A stretch of 18,812 nt of DNA from Candidatus Saccharimonadota bacterium (GCA_013815785.1 JACDFO010000016.1:1-18812), one strand, 5' to 3'. Counted from the stretch's first letter, positions 5,387 to 13,313 are shown. Program-made: numbers and translations. The notes: generated by a model not told the origin, from the letters alone.

Positions 5387-6895
5387 TTAAAATTTAATTT
5401 CAGGATAAATCGACTTGGTGATTTCGTCAATTTCGTGGCGGAGGGTCGGGAAAGGCACACCTTCGCGTGCACTGACACCTTCAAAAACCCAAAATACACG
5501 CTCACTAAAGCCCCAGCCACAAGCAGGTGGCATACCGTATTCCAACATCTCGACAAAATCGATGTCCAACATCATCGCCTCTTCGTCGCCCGCATCCCGC
5601 ATCTGTTGTTGTTCTACAAAACGGTTTAGCTGCTCGATAGGATCATTCAGTTCAGAAAAACCATTGCCCAGCTCAGAGCCGGCAATGACGGGCTGGAAAC
5701 GCTGCACGGTGTCCGGCCGATCAGGATTTGCTTTAGCCAATGGACTTATGAAAAGCGGCGTGTTTATAAGCCAGATTGGCCCCGCGACATCTTTTCGGAT
5801 ATTTTTCCAGAGCTTGTCGATTCCTCGCGCCAAATTTTCAGTCTTTTCTACCTCGAGTTTGTTGTCGGCGAGTGCCTTCTTAACTTCTTCAATCGTAGTA
5901 GAAAAGGGATTAATATCATAGCGAGCCTGAATAGTCTGAGCATAGTCCCATTCCTCCCATTCTTTATTTAGGTCAATATCGAACTTGCCGAGCTTGAACT
6001 GCAAAGTCCCGAAGGTATTTTGCAGTACATAACGGTACATGTCTGTCATAAATCTCATACCTTTACGCCAATCCCAATATGCGGCATACCATTCCATAGC
6101 AACATGTTCTGGCAAATGTTCGTCCGAATAGTTTTCATTCCGGAAACGCGGCCCGATATCAAATACTTTTTCATATCCTCCGCCAAGCAACCGTTTTAGA
6201 GGTAATTCATGGCTGATACGTAAGAATAACTCCTGGTCAAGCGCATCCATATGCGTCACGAATGGGTTTGCGTCTGCTCCGCCAGTAGTTTGCTCTAGCA
6301 CCGGAACATTTATTTCTAGGAACTCTTCTTTGAGCAAAAATTCTCTTGTGGCTTGCCAAAATTTACTGCGACGCACAAAACGTTCGTATACATCTTTATT
6401 AACGTTGGTGTCAACGTAGCGTCGGCGTAAGCGCTCTTCTTTGTTCGTAAAGCCTTCATGCTCGGTTGGCATCGGCCGAAGCGACTTCGTAAGTAGTCTC
6501 AAAGAAGTAACCTCCAGAGACAACTCACCCGTTTGGGTCTTGATAACTTTACCGGTTGCCTCGATATAATCGCCTGGATCTAATAGATTGATTTGTTCAA
6601 ATCCCAACTGACTTATAGCTGCTTCTAGCGGTTGCATCACATCATGCTTCAAAAATAGCTGTATCTGTCCAGTAGCGTCTTTCAGGACAAAAAATGCGAT
6701 TTTACCGAACTTACGCGTACCCTGCAATCTACCTGCTAAAGCAACATTTTGACCCTCAAGCTCTTCAAAACGATCAGTAACCTCGCCTGCCGAGTGAGAG
6801 CGCTCTGAAGTGGCGGGGTATGGGTTTATTCCCAGTTCTTTTAATTCTGCTAATTTGCGCAGCCGCTCGTCACGGAGTTCTTTAAGCGTAGCCAT
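5387..6895 (-). CDS. lysS: Lysyl-tRNA synthetase, class II, with divergent motif 3
   Basis: A 502-residue cytoplasmic enzyme that charges tRNA-Lys. The start (K-L-A-E-L-K-E-L-G-I-N-P-Y-P, 14-27) and the OB-fold anticodon-binding domain (about 50-136) are typical of LysRS-II. The catalytic core has motif 2 at F-R-N-E (251-254), the family stretch S-E-L-G-N-G-F-S-E-L-N-D-P-I (407-420) and L-E-Y-G-M-P-P (451-457). Two places are odd. After motif 2 the usual R-H-N-P-E-F is E-H-L-P-E-H. After G-M-P-P the usual T-G-G-L-G-I-G-I-D-R-L is A-C-G-W-G-F-S-E-R-V-F (458-468), although the G-x-G and the motif 3 arginine (R466) remain. It should still be a LysRS, but of a divergent branch. It has no Shine-Dalgarno; TATACT ends 8 nt upstream. 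It follows greA, the same pairing as in many bacteria. Confidence 0.93.
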   Translation of the reverse strand: MATLKELRDERLRKLAELKELGINPYPATSERSHSAGEVTDRFEELEGQNVALAGRLQGTRKFGKIAFFVLKDATGQIQLFLKHDVMQPLEAAISQLGFEQINLLDPGDYIEATGKVIKTQTGELSLEVTSLRLLTKSLRPMPTEHEGFTNKEERLRRRYVDTNVNKDVYERFVRRSKFWQATREFLLKEEFLEINVPVLEQTTGGADANPFVTHMDALDQELFLRISHELPLKRLLGGGYEKVFDIGPRFRNENYSDEHLPEHVAMEWYAAYWDWRKGMRFMTDMYRYVLQNTFGTLQFKLGKFDIDLNKEWEEWDYAQTIQARYDINPFSTTIEEVKKALADNKLEVEKTENLARGIDKLWKNIRKDVAGPIWLINTPLFISPLAKANPDRPDTVQRFQPVIAGSELGNGFSELNDPIEQLNRFVEQQQMRDAGDEEAMMLDIDFVEMLEYGMPPACGWGFSERVFWVFEGVSAREGVPFPTLRHEIDEITKSIYPEIKF

Positions 6896-6903
6896 TTATA
6901 AAA

Positions 6904-6909
6904 AGTATA
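6904..6909 (-). promoter_or_regulatory. Candidate -10 element of lysS (leaderless)
   Basis: TATACT on the minus strand ends 8 nt before the lysS ATG, within ATACTGTATACT and just after a GTTAAC palindrome, as upstream of serS. Transcription would begin at or within two bases of the ATG. No good -35 and no Shine-Dalgarno are visible. Confidence 0.4.
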
Positions 6910-6936
6910 CAGTATCGCGTTAACACTAAACAGTTT

Positions 6937-7392
6937 TTAGGCTATGTCTATAATCTTGTATTGATGAGTTTCTGCTGGAGTTTTGATTTCTACATCATCA
7001 CCTAATTTTTTACCGAGCAAGGCCTGACCTATCGGTGACTCGTCAGATATTTTTCCGTTCAGTGGATCAGCTTCTACCGTACCTACCACTTGGAACTTCT
7101 TCGTATCGTGGTTTTTTAGTGTAACGACGGATCCAAGTTGGACTTTGTTGTCACCATTCGGCTTCTTAATAACTTCGACATTCAGCAGAATATGCTCAAT
7201 CTCAGAAATACGACTTTCTACGCGTTCTTGTTCTTGCCGTGCTGAACTGTACTCTGCATTTTCACTCAAATCGCCGAATTCGCGTGCAGTCTTGATACGT
7301 TCCGCTATTGGGCCACGCTGACTTATCAGCGTTTCCAACTCAGATTTTAGTTCTGTTACACCCTCGCGGGTGAGATAAAATTGTTTCTTCAT
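6937..7392 (-). CDS. greA: Transcription elongation factor GreA
   Basis: A 151-residue factor that enters the RNA polymerase secondary channel and stimulates cleavage of backtracked RNA. The N-terminal coiled coil (1-75) carries the tip motif G-D-L-S-E-N-A-E-Y at 40-48; D41 and E44 are the acidic residues that coordinate the catalytic metal in the polymerase. The C-terminal FKBP-like domain (about 80-151) ends S-P-I-G-Q-A-L-L-G-K...I-K-T-P. Length is slightly below the usual 158. A strong GAAAGGAG ribosome binding site precedes the ATG. It lies 41 nt before lysS and 69 nt after proS, with a -10-like TATACT in the upstream gap. Confidence 0.96.
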   Translation of the reverse strand: MKKQFYLTREGVTELKSELETLISQRGPIAERIKTAREFGDLSENAEYSSARQEQERVESRISEIEHILLNVEVIKKPNGDNKVQLGSVVTLKNHDTKKFQVVGTVEADPLNGKISDESPIGQALLGKKLGDDVEIKTPAETHQYKIIDIA

Positions 7393-7442
7393 AAAAAAAT
7401 AGCTCCTTTCAAGGATAGGTTTTGGTCTCTCGGAATGCCCTT

Positions 7443-7448
7443 AGTATA
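7443..7448 (-). promoter_or_regulatory. Candidate -10 element of greA
   Basis: TATACT on the minus strand lies in the 69-nt gap between proS and greA and would give a ~44-nt leader carrying the GAAAGGAG site. CTGGCA, 4 of 6 to the -35 consensus, is at a long 19-nt spacing. Readthrough from proS is equally possible. Confidence 0.3.
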
Positions 7449-7461
7449 TCAAGGTTTACGT

Positions 7462-8712
7462 CTACTCTGCCAGTGTTTTAAGAATTTCCACACTACTAAG
7501 TAGTTTAGTTTCGTCATTCGTTCGAGCCTTGAGTTCGTGCTTACCAGCCTCTACTGTTTTAGGACTAATGACAATTCTATATGGAATTCCCATTAAGTCT
7601 GCATCTCCGAACTTCTCTCCCGCTCGTATATCGCGGTCATCATATAGTACCGTAACACCAGCCTTAATCAAATTATTATATAAATCGTCGGCTGCTGATA
7701 TCACAGAAGGTATATTTCCGAGAGCAGCGAGGTATACTTTGGCCGGTGCGACATTTTCTGGCCACACTAACCCTTTATCGTCAGAAAATTTTTCGGCGAT
7801 AACGCCCATGACGCGTGTAATGCCAATCCCGTATGAGCCTAAGTATACAAACTGCCGTTCGCCTGCTTCATTAGTAAATGCAAAATCCATCTGTTCGCTT
7901 TTGTGGGTTCCGAAGTTAAAGATATTTCCAACTTCAGCACTTTTAACTTTTTCTAACTCTTCTCGCTTGATGCCGAGCTTTGCAAGATTGGTGTCATCTA
8001 AAACTTCTTCGTTAACGGCAATGTTCTTTTCTTTGTGTAAATAAATAACGTCTTCGCCTGCTTCACATACCGTTTGGAATTCATGACTAAATTCCGTAAA
8101 TGCACCCCCACTAGCAAAAGTTACGTACGTGTCAGCGCCGAGCCCTAAGCGTTCGTACACTTTCTTGTAGGCATCAATGGTGGCTTGGTAGAAAAGTTCA
8201 TGCTGAGCTTCGTCTACACTGCAGGAGTACATATCTTTCATGACAAATTCGCGGCCGCGCATGATGCCACTTTTTGCTCGAAGCTCGTTTCGAAGTTTCG
8301 TTTGAAATTGATAAACATTAGCCGGCAAATCTTTATAACTACTGATGTGTTGCTTCATCATTTCCACTATCGGTTCTTCGTGGGACCAACCAAAGCCAAC
8401 ATCCGTGCCGTCTTTTAAATTTGATTTGAACCACACATCAACAGACTTGTCGTCCCAGCGACCAGTCTTTTCCCAAATTTCTCGTTTTTGTATTCCTGTC
8501 ATTATCAGCTCTTGGCCACTGATAATGTTCATCTCTTCGCGTACGATTTGCTTTATGTTTTCAAGTACCTTTATACCAAGTGGCAAATAATCGTATGCTC
8601 CTGCCATTTCTTTATGTATATAACCGGCTTGTATGAGTAACTGAGCATTCTTAGCTGTTTCATCAGCCGGAGTGTCTTTGCGCGTTTTGGTGAAAACTTG
8701 GGATAATCTCAT
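7462..8712 (-). CDS. proS: Prolyl-tRNA synthetase, short form without editing insertion
   Basis: A 416-residue class II enzyme that charges tRNA-Pro. The start is M-R-L-S-Q-V-F; a GTG one codon upstream (8713-8715) is the alternative start, and GAGGT lies upstream of both. The core has R-W-D-D-K (85-89), W-S-H-E-E-P (109-114), motif 2 around L-R-N-E-L-R-A-K-S-G (140-149) with R-E-F-V-M-K-D-M-Y-S, and motif 3 G-S-Y-G-I-G-I-T-R (292-300). The C-terminal domain (about 325-416) binds the anticodon. Bacterial ProRS of the E. coli type is ~570 residues because an INS editing domain of ~180 residues lies between motifs 2 and 3. Here that space is only short (about 220-260), so hydrolysis of Ala-tRNA-Pro must be absent or done in trans. 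It starts 14 nt after the CPBP protease gene. Confidence 0.95.
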   Translation of the reverse strand: MRLSQVFTKTRKDTPADETAKNAQLLIQAGYIHKEMAGAYDYLPLGIKVLENIKQIVREEMNIISGQELIMTGIQKREIWEKTGRWDDKSVDVWFKSNLKDGTDVGFGWSHEEPIVEMMKQHISSYKDLPANVYQFQTKLRNELRAKSGIMRGREFVMKDMYSCSVDEAQHELFYQATIDAYKKVYERLGLGADTYVTFASGGAFTEFSHEFQTVCEAGEDVIYLHKEKNIAVNEEVLDDTNLAKLGIKREELEKVKSAEVGNIFNFGTHKSEQMDFAFTNEAGERQFVYLGSYGIGITRVMGVIAEKFSDDKGLVWPENVAPAKVYLAALGNIPSVISAADDLYNNLIKAGVTVLYDDRDIRAGEKFGDADLMGIPYRIVISPKTVEAGKHELKARTNDETKLLSSVEILKTLAE

Positions 8713-8726
8713 CACCTAATTCTACC

Positions 8727-9491
8727 TCACGCTATCTTGAACACAAAGAGAGCCAAGAAAGCTATCAGGTTTTTGGCACCATGCAGGCCGATTGGGGCCC
8801 ATAAGCTGCCGCTCCGTTCACGCAGGTAGACAAGTACCATCGATAAGATAAACGTATCAACAAAGGCAATCCAAATAGTAGACCCACCTTCGCCACCGGC
8901 TAGGTGAGCCACGCCGAACAACAAGCTGGTGATTATAGCGGCAGGTAAGAATTTTATGCTCGTGCGCAGTCCGGAATATAGGAAGCCTCGAGCAATGATT
9001 TCTTCAGTGATAGGAGGTAGGATGACTAAGCCCACGAATACGAGCAGCAAACCCGTGCCAGTGCTATCAGTATTAAACCCAAGTTCTTGGGCTTGTGAAG
9101 TATCCAAAGAACTAAAAAGCTTCGTAAGTACCGCTACTATACTTATATAGAGTGCTATATAAATCCCAATTCCGAGAAATGTATAACCGACATCGCGAAG
9201 CCGTGGTCTAATCAACCCGATATCTTTCGGATGAGCATTGCGACTGCGTAAAAATAAATAAAGCAAAGCAAGCGTAATCACTTCAACGACGGCGATCAAT
9301 ACAAACTGAGACGTGCCGTCACCACCCAACCAATCTTGAATTCGGGACATATCCCAACCCATGACCAGAAGTACGGCGATAATAAATGTACCAGCTAACA
9401 CTTGTCCTGCAAAGAATACCAGTATCGTTCCAAGCACCGCAGCTATAGGTCCCCACCCTAGATGCTTGTAGTTTTGGTATTCTAATTTCAT
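8727..9491 (-). CDS. CPBP family intramembrane glutamic/metallo-protease
   Basis: A 254-residue polytopic membrane protein with about seven hydrophobic segments. The CPBP (CAAX protease / bacteriocin-processing, Abi) motifs are all present in the C-terminal half: E-E-I-I-A-R-G at 163-169 (catalytic E163/E164 and R168), F-G-V-A-H at 192-196, and H-G-A-K-N at 237-241. The family cleaves substrates within or next to the membrane, from prenylated proteins to anti-sigma factors and bacteriocin leaders; the substrate here is unknown. Its ATG overlaps the rseP stop by 4 nt, so two intramembrane proteases are translationally coupled, suggesting related work in envelope proteolysis. Confidence 0.92.
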   Translation of the reverse strand: MKLEYQNYKHLGWGPIAAVLGTILVFFAGQVLAGTFIIAVLLVMGWDMSRIQDWLGGDGTSQFVLIAVVEVITLALLYLFLRSRNAHPKDIGLIRPRLRDVGYTFLGIGIYIALYISIVAVLTKLFSSLDTSQAQELGFNTDSTGTGLLLVFVGLVILPPITEEIIARGFLYSGLRTSIKFLPAAIITSLLFGVAHLAGGEGGSTIWIAFVDTFILSMVLVYLRERSGSLWAPIGLHGAKNLIAFLALFVFKIA

Positions 9492-10636
9492 GTGAAGCGG
9501 TTAATATCTACGATGGTAATGAGTACAAATAGTAACATCAGCAAGATAAATCCCGTACCATGAATCCACTCTTCTTTGCGCTGTGTCAATGGTTTGCGTA
9601 TCGCCCGGAATAGTAATGTCACGAATAGCCTACCACCGTCCAGCGCCGGAATTGGCAAAACATTCATAATAGCTAACGTCAGAGAAATAATAGCAATTAT
9701 GAGCAGAATGAACTGAAGACCAAGAGCGCTGCCTTTGCCAATGATATAGCTTATACCCACGATACCCGATACTTGGCTGGAGGCTTTTTCTGTATCACCT
9801 TGGAACAGACCGCTGAGAGCAGTGCCTAAGCCTTTGAACGTTGCTCCAGTAATTTGTTTTATAAGACCGGCGGCAATGACCGGTGAAGACCACGTAGAGC
9901 GCTGCACGATGTATTCTGCTGGCTGTATTCCCAAATAACCTTTGGCTTTTTCTGGGTCATTCGTGTCCTCTGCCTCTTTTCTGCTTGCATCGACTTCTTC
10001 AGTCGTACGGAGTGTCGTTTGAAGCTGCCGGGCTTCGTTGCCATCTCGTACAACTATTTCTACCTCTTTGCCAGCGTATTTTCTGGTGAGTTCCGGCAGC
10101 TGGTCCGCACTGGTAATAAAGTCTTTTGGAGCATTCGGCATACCGATAGCGGCGAGCTCAGTCTGATCACGAATTCCTGCTTTTTGAGCCGGAGAATTTG
10201 GTTCGACATACCCTACTAATACTTCGCGCTGAATGATCTTGGTATCACTCTCTACCGTAAACTGATTTTCTAAGATTTTAGGCATACCGACCGCTGCTAA
10301 AATTGTCAGCAGTACGAAAGCCGTGAGAGCATTCACAACAACGCCGGCTAACATAATCTTTACTTTTGCCCATAAGCTTGCAGCGCCGAATGTTCCCTTT
10401 GCGGTATCGGCATCATGTTCGCCCTTAAGCTTTACAAAGCCTCCAAGTGGCAGCCAATTTAAGGTGTAAACTGTTCCGTCTTTTTTGCCAAGTACTTTGG
10501 CTCGCGGCGGAAAACCAATACCAAATTCTTCTACTTCTACGCCGTTACGTCTGGCAACCAAAAAATGGCCAAGTTCATGTAAAACAACCAGACCTACGAA
10601 TAAAATAAAACCTAAAATAATTAATGGTATCGACAT
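9488..10636 (-). CDS. rseP: Site-2-type intramembrane zinc metalloprotease (RseP family)
   Basis: A 382-residue membrane protease. H-E-L-G-H at 20-24 in the first helix binds zinc together with D333 in N-V-L-P-I-P-A-L-D-G-G-R (325-336). Helices lie near 1-20, 95-118, 303-330 and 360-377. A single PDZ domain (about 138-210, with V-E-P-N-S-P-A-Q-K-A-G-I) sits between helices, on the outer side. The length is close to B. subtilis RasP and shorter than E. coli RseP, which has two PDZ domains. The family trims membrane-bound anti-sigma factors and signal peptide remnants. It begins at a 1-nt overlap with uppS (TGATG). In many bacteria dxr and cdsA lie between uppS and rseP; both are missing here. 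Confidence 0.95.
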   Translation of the reverse strand: MSIPLIILGFILFVGLVVLHELGHFLVARRNGVEVEEFGIGFPPRAKVLGKKDGTVYTLNWLPLGGFVKLKGEHDADTAKGTFGAASLWAKVKIMLAGVVVNALTAFVLLTILAAVGMPKILENQFTVESDTKIIQREVLVGYVEPNSPAQKAGIRDQTELAAIGMPNAPKDFITSADQLPELTRKYAGKEVEIVVRDGNEARQLQTTLRTTEEVDASRKEAEDTNDPEKAKGYLGIQPAEYIVQRSTWSSPVIAAGLIKQITGATFKGLGTALSGLFQGDTEKASSQVSGIVGISYIIGKGSALGLQFILLIIAIISLTLAIMNVLPIPALDGGRLFVTLLFRAIRKPLTQRKEEWIHGTGFILLMLLFVLITIVDINRFT

Positions 10637-11331
10637 CAGCTTCCAAATCTCCGTTCTCTGTTTACGTAATCTTTCATGCAGTCATCAAAGTCTGTGGTTG
10701 TAAAATCTGGCCACAGTTTGTCTAGAAATTTTAACTCAGCATATGCTGCGCGGTACAGCATAAAGCCGCTTGTGCGCTGTTCGCCCGATGTACGAATTAG
10801 TAAATCAATATCAGGAATTTCTGGGCGATATAATGAACTCCACAGTGTATCGAGCGTGACATCGCTTGCTGAGTGACCCTCGGCAACGATATTCTGTACG
10901 GCGTCTACCAATTCTTCACGGCCGCCATAGTTAAAACAAAGTACTAATGTGCCCCCGGTATTATCTTTGGTTTTTTCCTCTGTTCGATCGATAGCGTCCA
11001 GTACTTTTTGGCGGACACCGGAGCGTCTTCCCATAATAATCACTTTGATGCCGCGCTCATGGAACTCGTCCAAGTATTTTTCTACAGCTTTTACTGTTAG
11101 ATCCATCAGGTAATTTACTTCTTCTTCGGCACGCTGCCAGTTTTCGGTCGAAAACACGAAAGCCGACAAGTACTTCACACCGCGCTCAAAAGCGTGGAAA
11201 CTAATATCTTTTAGGACGTCCATTCCGTGGCGATGGCCTTGCACAACCGGCAAACCATTTTGTTTTGCCCAGCGACGATTTCCATCCAGAACTAGCCCCA
11301 TATGAATAGGTATAGCAGCGTTATCAGACAT
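10636..11331 (-). CDS. uppS: Undecaprenyl diphosphate synthase (cis-prenyltransferase)
   Basis: A 231-residue soluble or membrane-associated enzyme that adds isopentenyl units in cis to farnesyl diphosphate, making the lipid carrier for peptidoglycan and surface polymers. Motifs: H-M-G-L-V-L-D-G-N-R-R-W-A-K (10-23, D17 the Mg/phosphate-binding aspartate), F-V-F-S-T-E-N-W-Q-R (58-67), C-F-N-Y-G-G-R-E-E-L (132-141) and I-R-T-S-G-E-Q-R (178-185) followed by Y-A-E-L. The serine in R-T-S-G and the F-M-L-Y after it vary slightly from the common R-T-G-G-E-x-R and F-L-L-W. A GGAG site lies just before the ATG. It is 28 nt downstream of frr. With no isoprenoid genes here, its precursor source is not shown. 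Confidence 0.95.
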   Translation of the reverse strand: MSDNAAIPIHMGLVLDGNRRWAKQNGLPVVQGHRHGMDVLKDISFHAFERGVKYLSAFVFSTENWQRAEEEVNYLMDLTVKAVEKYLDEFHERGIKVIIMGRRSGVRQKVLDAIDRTEEKTKDNTGGTLVLCFNYGGREELVDAVQNIVAEGHSASDVTLDTLWSSLYRPEIPDIDLLIRTSGEQRTSGFMLYRAAYAELKFLDKLWPDFTTTDFDDCMKDYVNRERRFGS

Positions 11332-11359
11332 GTCTCTCCATTATAGCTTAACCAAGCTG

Positions 11360-11923
11360 TTAGATGGTCATTATTTCGGATTCTTTGGCCTTAGCGGACG
11401 ATTCAACTTCCGCTTTGGATTTATTCATGGCATCCTCAACCAGACGAGCCAGACGCTTCGCCTCATCTTCACCAATGTCTTTGTCTTTTTTTGCACTATC
11501 AATTATATCCATTGCTTCGTGACGAGCATTGCGCATGGCGATCATGCAGTCCTCTACCTTGCCGTTAACAACTTTGACATATTCGCGTCGGCGCTCTTCA
11601 TTAAGCGGTGGAATCGGTACGCGAACAACTCGGCCGTCGTCACTTGGGTTCATACCCAGCGAAGGGTTGTTACGAATAGCATTCGAAATAGCCTGCAAAG
11701 TGGCCGGGTCAAAGGGTGTAATTTGCAGCAATTGGCCCTCTGGAGCCGTTACGGTCCCCACCTGAATTAAGGGCATCTGCGCGCCGTAAGCGTCAATCAT
11801 CAGTCCGTCTAACATACTTGGGTGTGCACGGCCTGTACGAACCTTCTTGAGCTCATCCTGAAAATGAATTACAACGGATTGCAGCTTAGTTTTCGCTTGG
11901 TCAACTACTTGGTTTGGTGTCAT
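11360..11923 (-). CDS. frr: Ribosome recycling factor
   Basis: A 187-residue protein, the usual RRF length (~185), which with EF-G splits post-termination ribosomes. It shows the three-helix-bundle signature K-V-R-T-G-R-A-H-P-S-M-L-D (27-39), the small domain with G-T-V-T-A-P-E-G-Q-L-L-Q-I-T-P-F-D, I-R-N-N-P-S-L-G (83-90), and P-P-L-N-E-E-R-R-R-E (105-114). The ATG is 9 nt after the tsf stop, so the two genes are co-transcribed. In many genomes pyrH lies between tsf and frr; here it does not. Confidence 0.97.
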   Translation of the reverse strand: MTPNQVVDQAKTKLQSVVIHFQDELKKVRTGRAHPSMLDGLMIDAYGAQMPLIQVGTVTAPEGQLLQITPFDPATLQAISNAIRNNPSLGMNPSDDGRVVRVPIPPLNEERRREYVKVVNGKVEDCMIAMRNARHEAMDIIDSAKKDKDIGEDEAKRLARLVEDAMNKSKAEVESSAKAKESEIMTI

Positions 11924-11932
11924 ATTACTATT

Positions 11933-12535
11933 TTACTCTGTCACTTCGCCTAATGCTATACGATTGAAGCGACGGACAATAATGTTTTCGCCTAGTTTGG
12001 CGATGTTTTCTTTGACGTAATCGCCAACTGTTTGGTTTGGATTCTTAATGTATGGTTGTTCCAGCAAAATACGCTCGGCAAAATACTTGTGTACCATGCC
12101 GCCTGCTATATTTTCGAGCATATTGTCTGGTTTACCTTCTGTTTTTGCTTTTTCAGTGAATTCAGCTAATTTTGCGTCGTGAACTTCTTTAGGGACAGAT
12201 TCTTTGGATACATACTCAGGACTACTGGCAGCAATGTGCATAGCCAGATCTTTGACGAGGTTCGTGAACAGTTCGTTGCGGGCTACAAAGTCGGTTTCGC
12301 AGTTGACCTCTACTAACACTCCGATACGGCCATCGTGATTATACGTACCGACTAAACCGGCACGTGCTTCATGCTCGCCACGTTTTTCGGCTTTGGTCAT
12401 ACCTTTTTTGCGCATCGCTTCTAGCGCCTTATCAAAATCACCCTTTGTCTCTACTAATGCAGCCTTTGCATCGGTAATTCCGACGCCAGTTAGCTCGCGT
12501 AGTCTCTTAATTTCTTCGATGGAAATATCATTCAT
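11933..12535 (-). CDS. tsf: Elongation factor Ts, short form
   Basis: A 200-residue guanine nucleotide exchange factor for EF-Tu. The N-terminal UBA-like domain has I-K-R-L-R-E-L-T-G-V-G-I-T-D-A-K (9-24), and the core has E-V-N-C-E-T-D-F-V-A-R-N (76-87), the T-D-F-V segment that contacts EF-Tu. The C-terminus keeps N-P-x-x-T-V-G-D and R-F-x-R-I-A-L-G-E. It is close in size to the ~196-residue Thermus protein and much shorter than the ~283-residue E. coli form, so the second half of the core is reduced. The ATG is 1 nt after the rpsB stop, so translation is coupled to S2. Confidence 0.97.
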   Translation of the reverse strand: MNDISIEEIKRLRELTGVGITDAKAALVETKGDFDKALEAMRKKGMTKAEKRGEHEARAGLVGTYNHDGRIGVLVEVNCETDFVARNELFTNLVKDLAMHIAASSPEYVSKESVPKEVHDAKLAEFTEKAKTEGKPDNMLENIAGGMVHKYFAERILLEQPYIKNPNQTVGDYVKENIAKLGENIIVRRFNRIALGEVTE

Positions 12536-12536
12536 T

Positions 12537-13313
12537 TTATATTTTTACCTTTTCTATTTTTTGTTTTTCCTCAGGCTTCTCATCTTTATCGGGAGCAGGA
12601 ACTGCTTTTTCAAGCTTCTTGGCATGCTTAATTTTACCTGTATCGATTGCGGTTTTGACGTAATCAGTCACGAGCTGAATCGATTTGATAGCATCGTCGT
12701 TGCACGGAATCGGATAATTAATCAGGGTCGGGTCAGCGTTTGTGTCAACCAGAGCTACTACGGGTATATTTAGTTTGCGCGCTTCAAGAACGGCATTTAC
12801 ATCATGGGTAACGTCGATGATAAAAACTGCACCAACACGTGCCGCCATATTCTTGATGCCACCGTAAATAATGTTCATTTCATCTATTTCTTCTTGGAAA
12901 CGCTGTACTTCTAGCTTGCTGTATTTGCTGGCTAGCTGCCCGTTTTCCATCTTGGTTTCGAGGTCTTTGAGGTGCTTAATGCGACCGTTCATAGTGGCCT
13001 TATTGGTCATCATTCCCCCAAGCCAACGCTCGGTTACAAATGGCATGTCGGTGTCTGCTGCCAGCTTGTTAACAATGTCTTGTGCCTGTCGCTTGGTAGA
13101 TACGAGCAAAATTTGCTTGCCCTCTGCGGCTACGTCTTCCAAAAATGCCAAAGCTTTTTCTAGCCCTTCGACGGTTTTAGTAAGGTCAATAATATGACCG
13201 CCGCCGCGCTTGCTGTGAATATACTGCGCCATTTTAGGGTGCCAACGGCTTGTTTTATGACCAAAATGCGCCCCAGCTTCTAATAATTTCTTAATGTCTA
13301 CATCTGTAGCCAT
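12537..13313 (-). CDS. rpsB: Ribosomal protein uS2
   Basis: A 258-residue small-subunit protein. Family stretches: L-L-E-A-G-A-H-F-G-H-K-T-S-R-W-H-P-K-M (10-28), I-I-D-L-T-K-T (41-47), F-V-T-E-R-W-L-G-G-M-M-T-N (92-104) and I-P-V-V-A-L-V-D-T-N-A-D-P (183-195) followed by I-P-C-N-D-D-A. A C-terminal tail of about 30 residues rich in K, E and P (228-258) goes beyond the conserved fold. Ahead of it is a good promoter, a ~108-nt leader, and an AAGGAAGG site about 13 nt before the ATG, which is rather far. It heads the operon rpsB-tsf-frr-uppS-rseP-CPBP-proS. Confidence 0.97.
   Translation of the reverse strand: MATDVDIKKLLEAGAHFGHKTSRWHPKMAQYIHSKRGGGHIIDLTKTVEGLEKALAFLEDVAAEGKQILLVSTKRQAQDIVNKLAADTDMPFVTERWLGGMMTNKATMNGRIKHLKDLETKMENGQLASKYSKLEVQRFQEEIDEMNIIYGGIKNMAARVGAVFIIDVTHDVNAVLEARKLNIPVVALVDTNADPTLINYPIPCNDDAIKSIQLVTDYVKTAIDTGKIKHAKKLEKAVPAPDKDEKPEEKQKIEKVKI

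Noticed and set aside
5383..5401. Near-perfect AT-rich palindrome GAAATTAAAATTTAATTTC over the lysS stop
   Set aside because: It has no G-C stem and no T-run, so it would not work as an intrinsic terminator; such palindromes are common in AT-rich sequence.
11330..11770. Plus-strand open frame of 146 codons antisense to frr
   Set aside because: frr is unmistakable on the other strand; the plus frame has low-complexity F/L-rich composition typical of antisense shadow.
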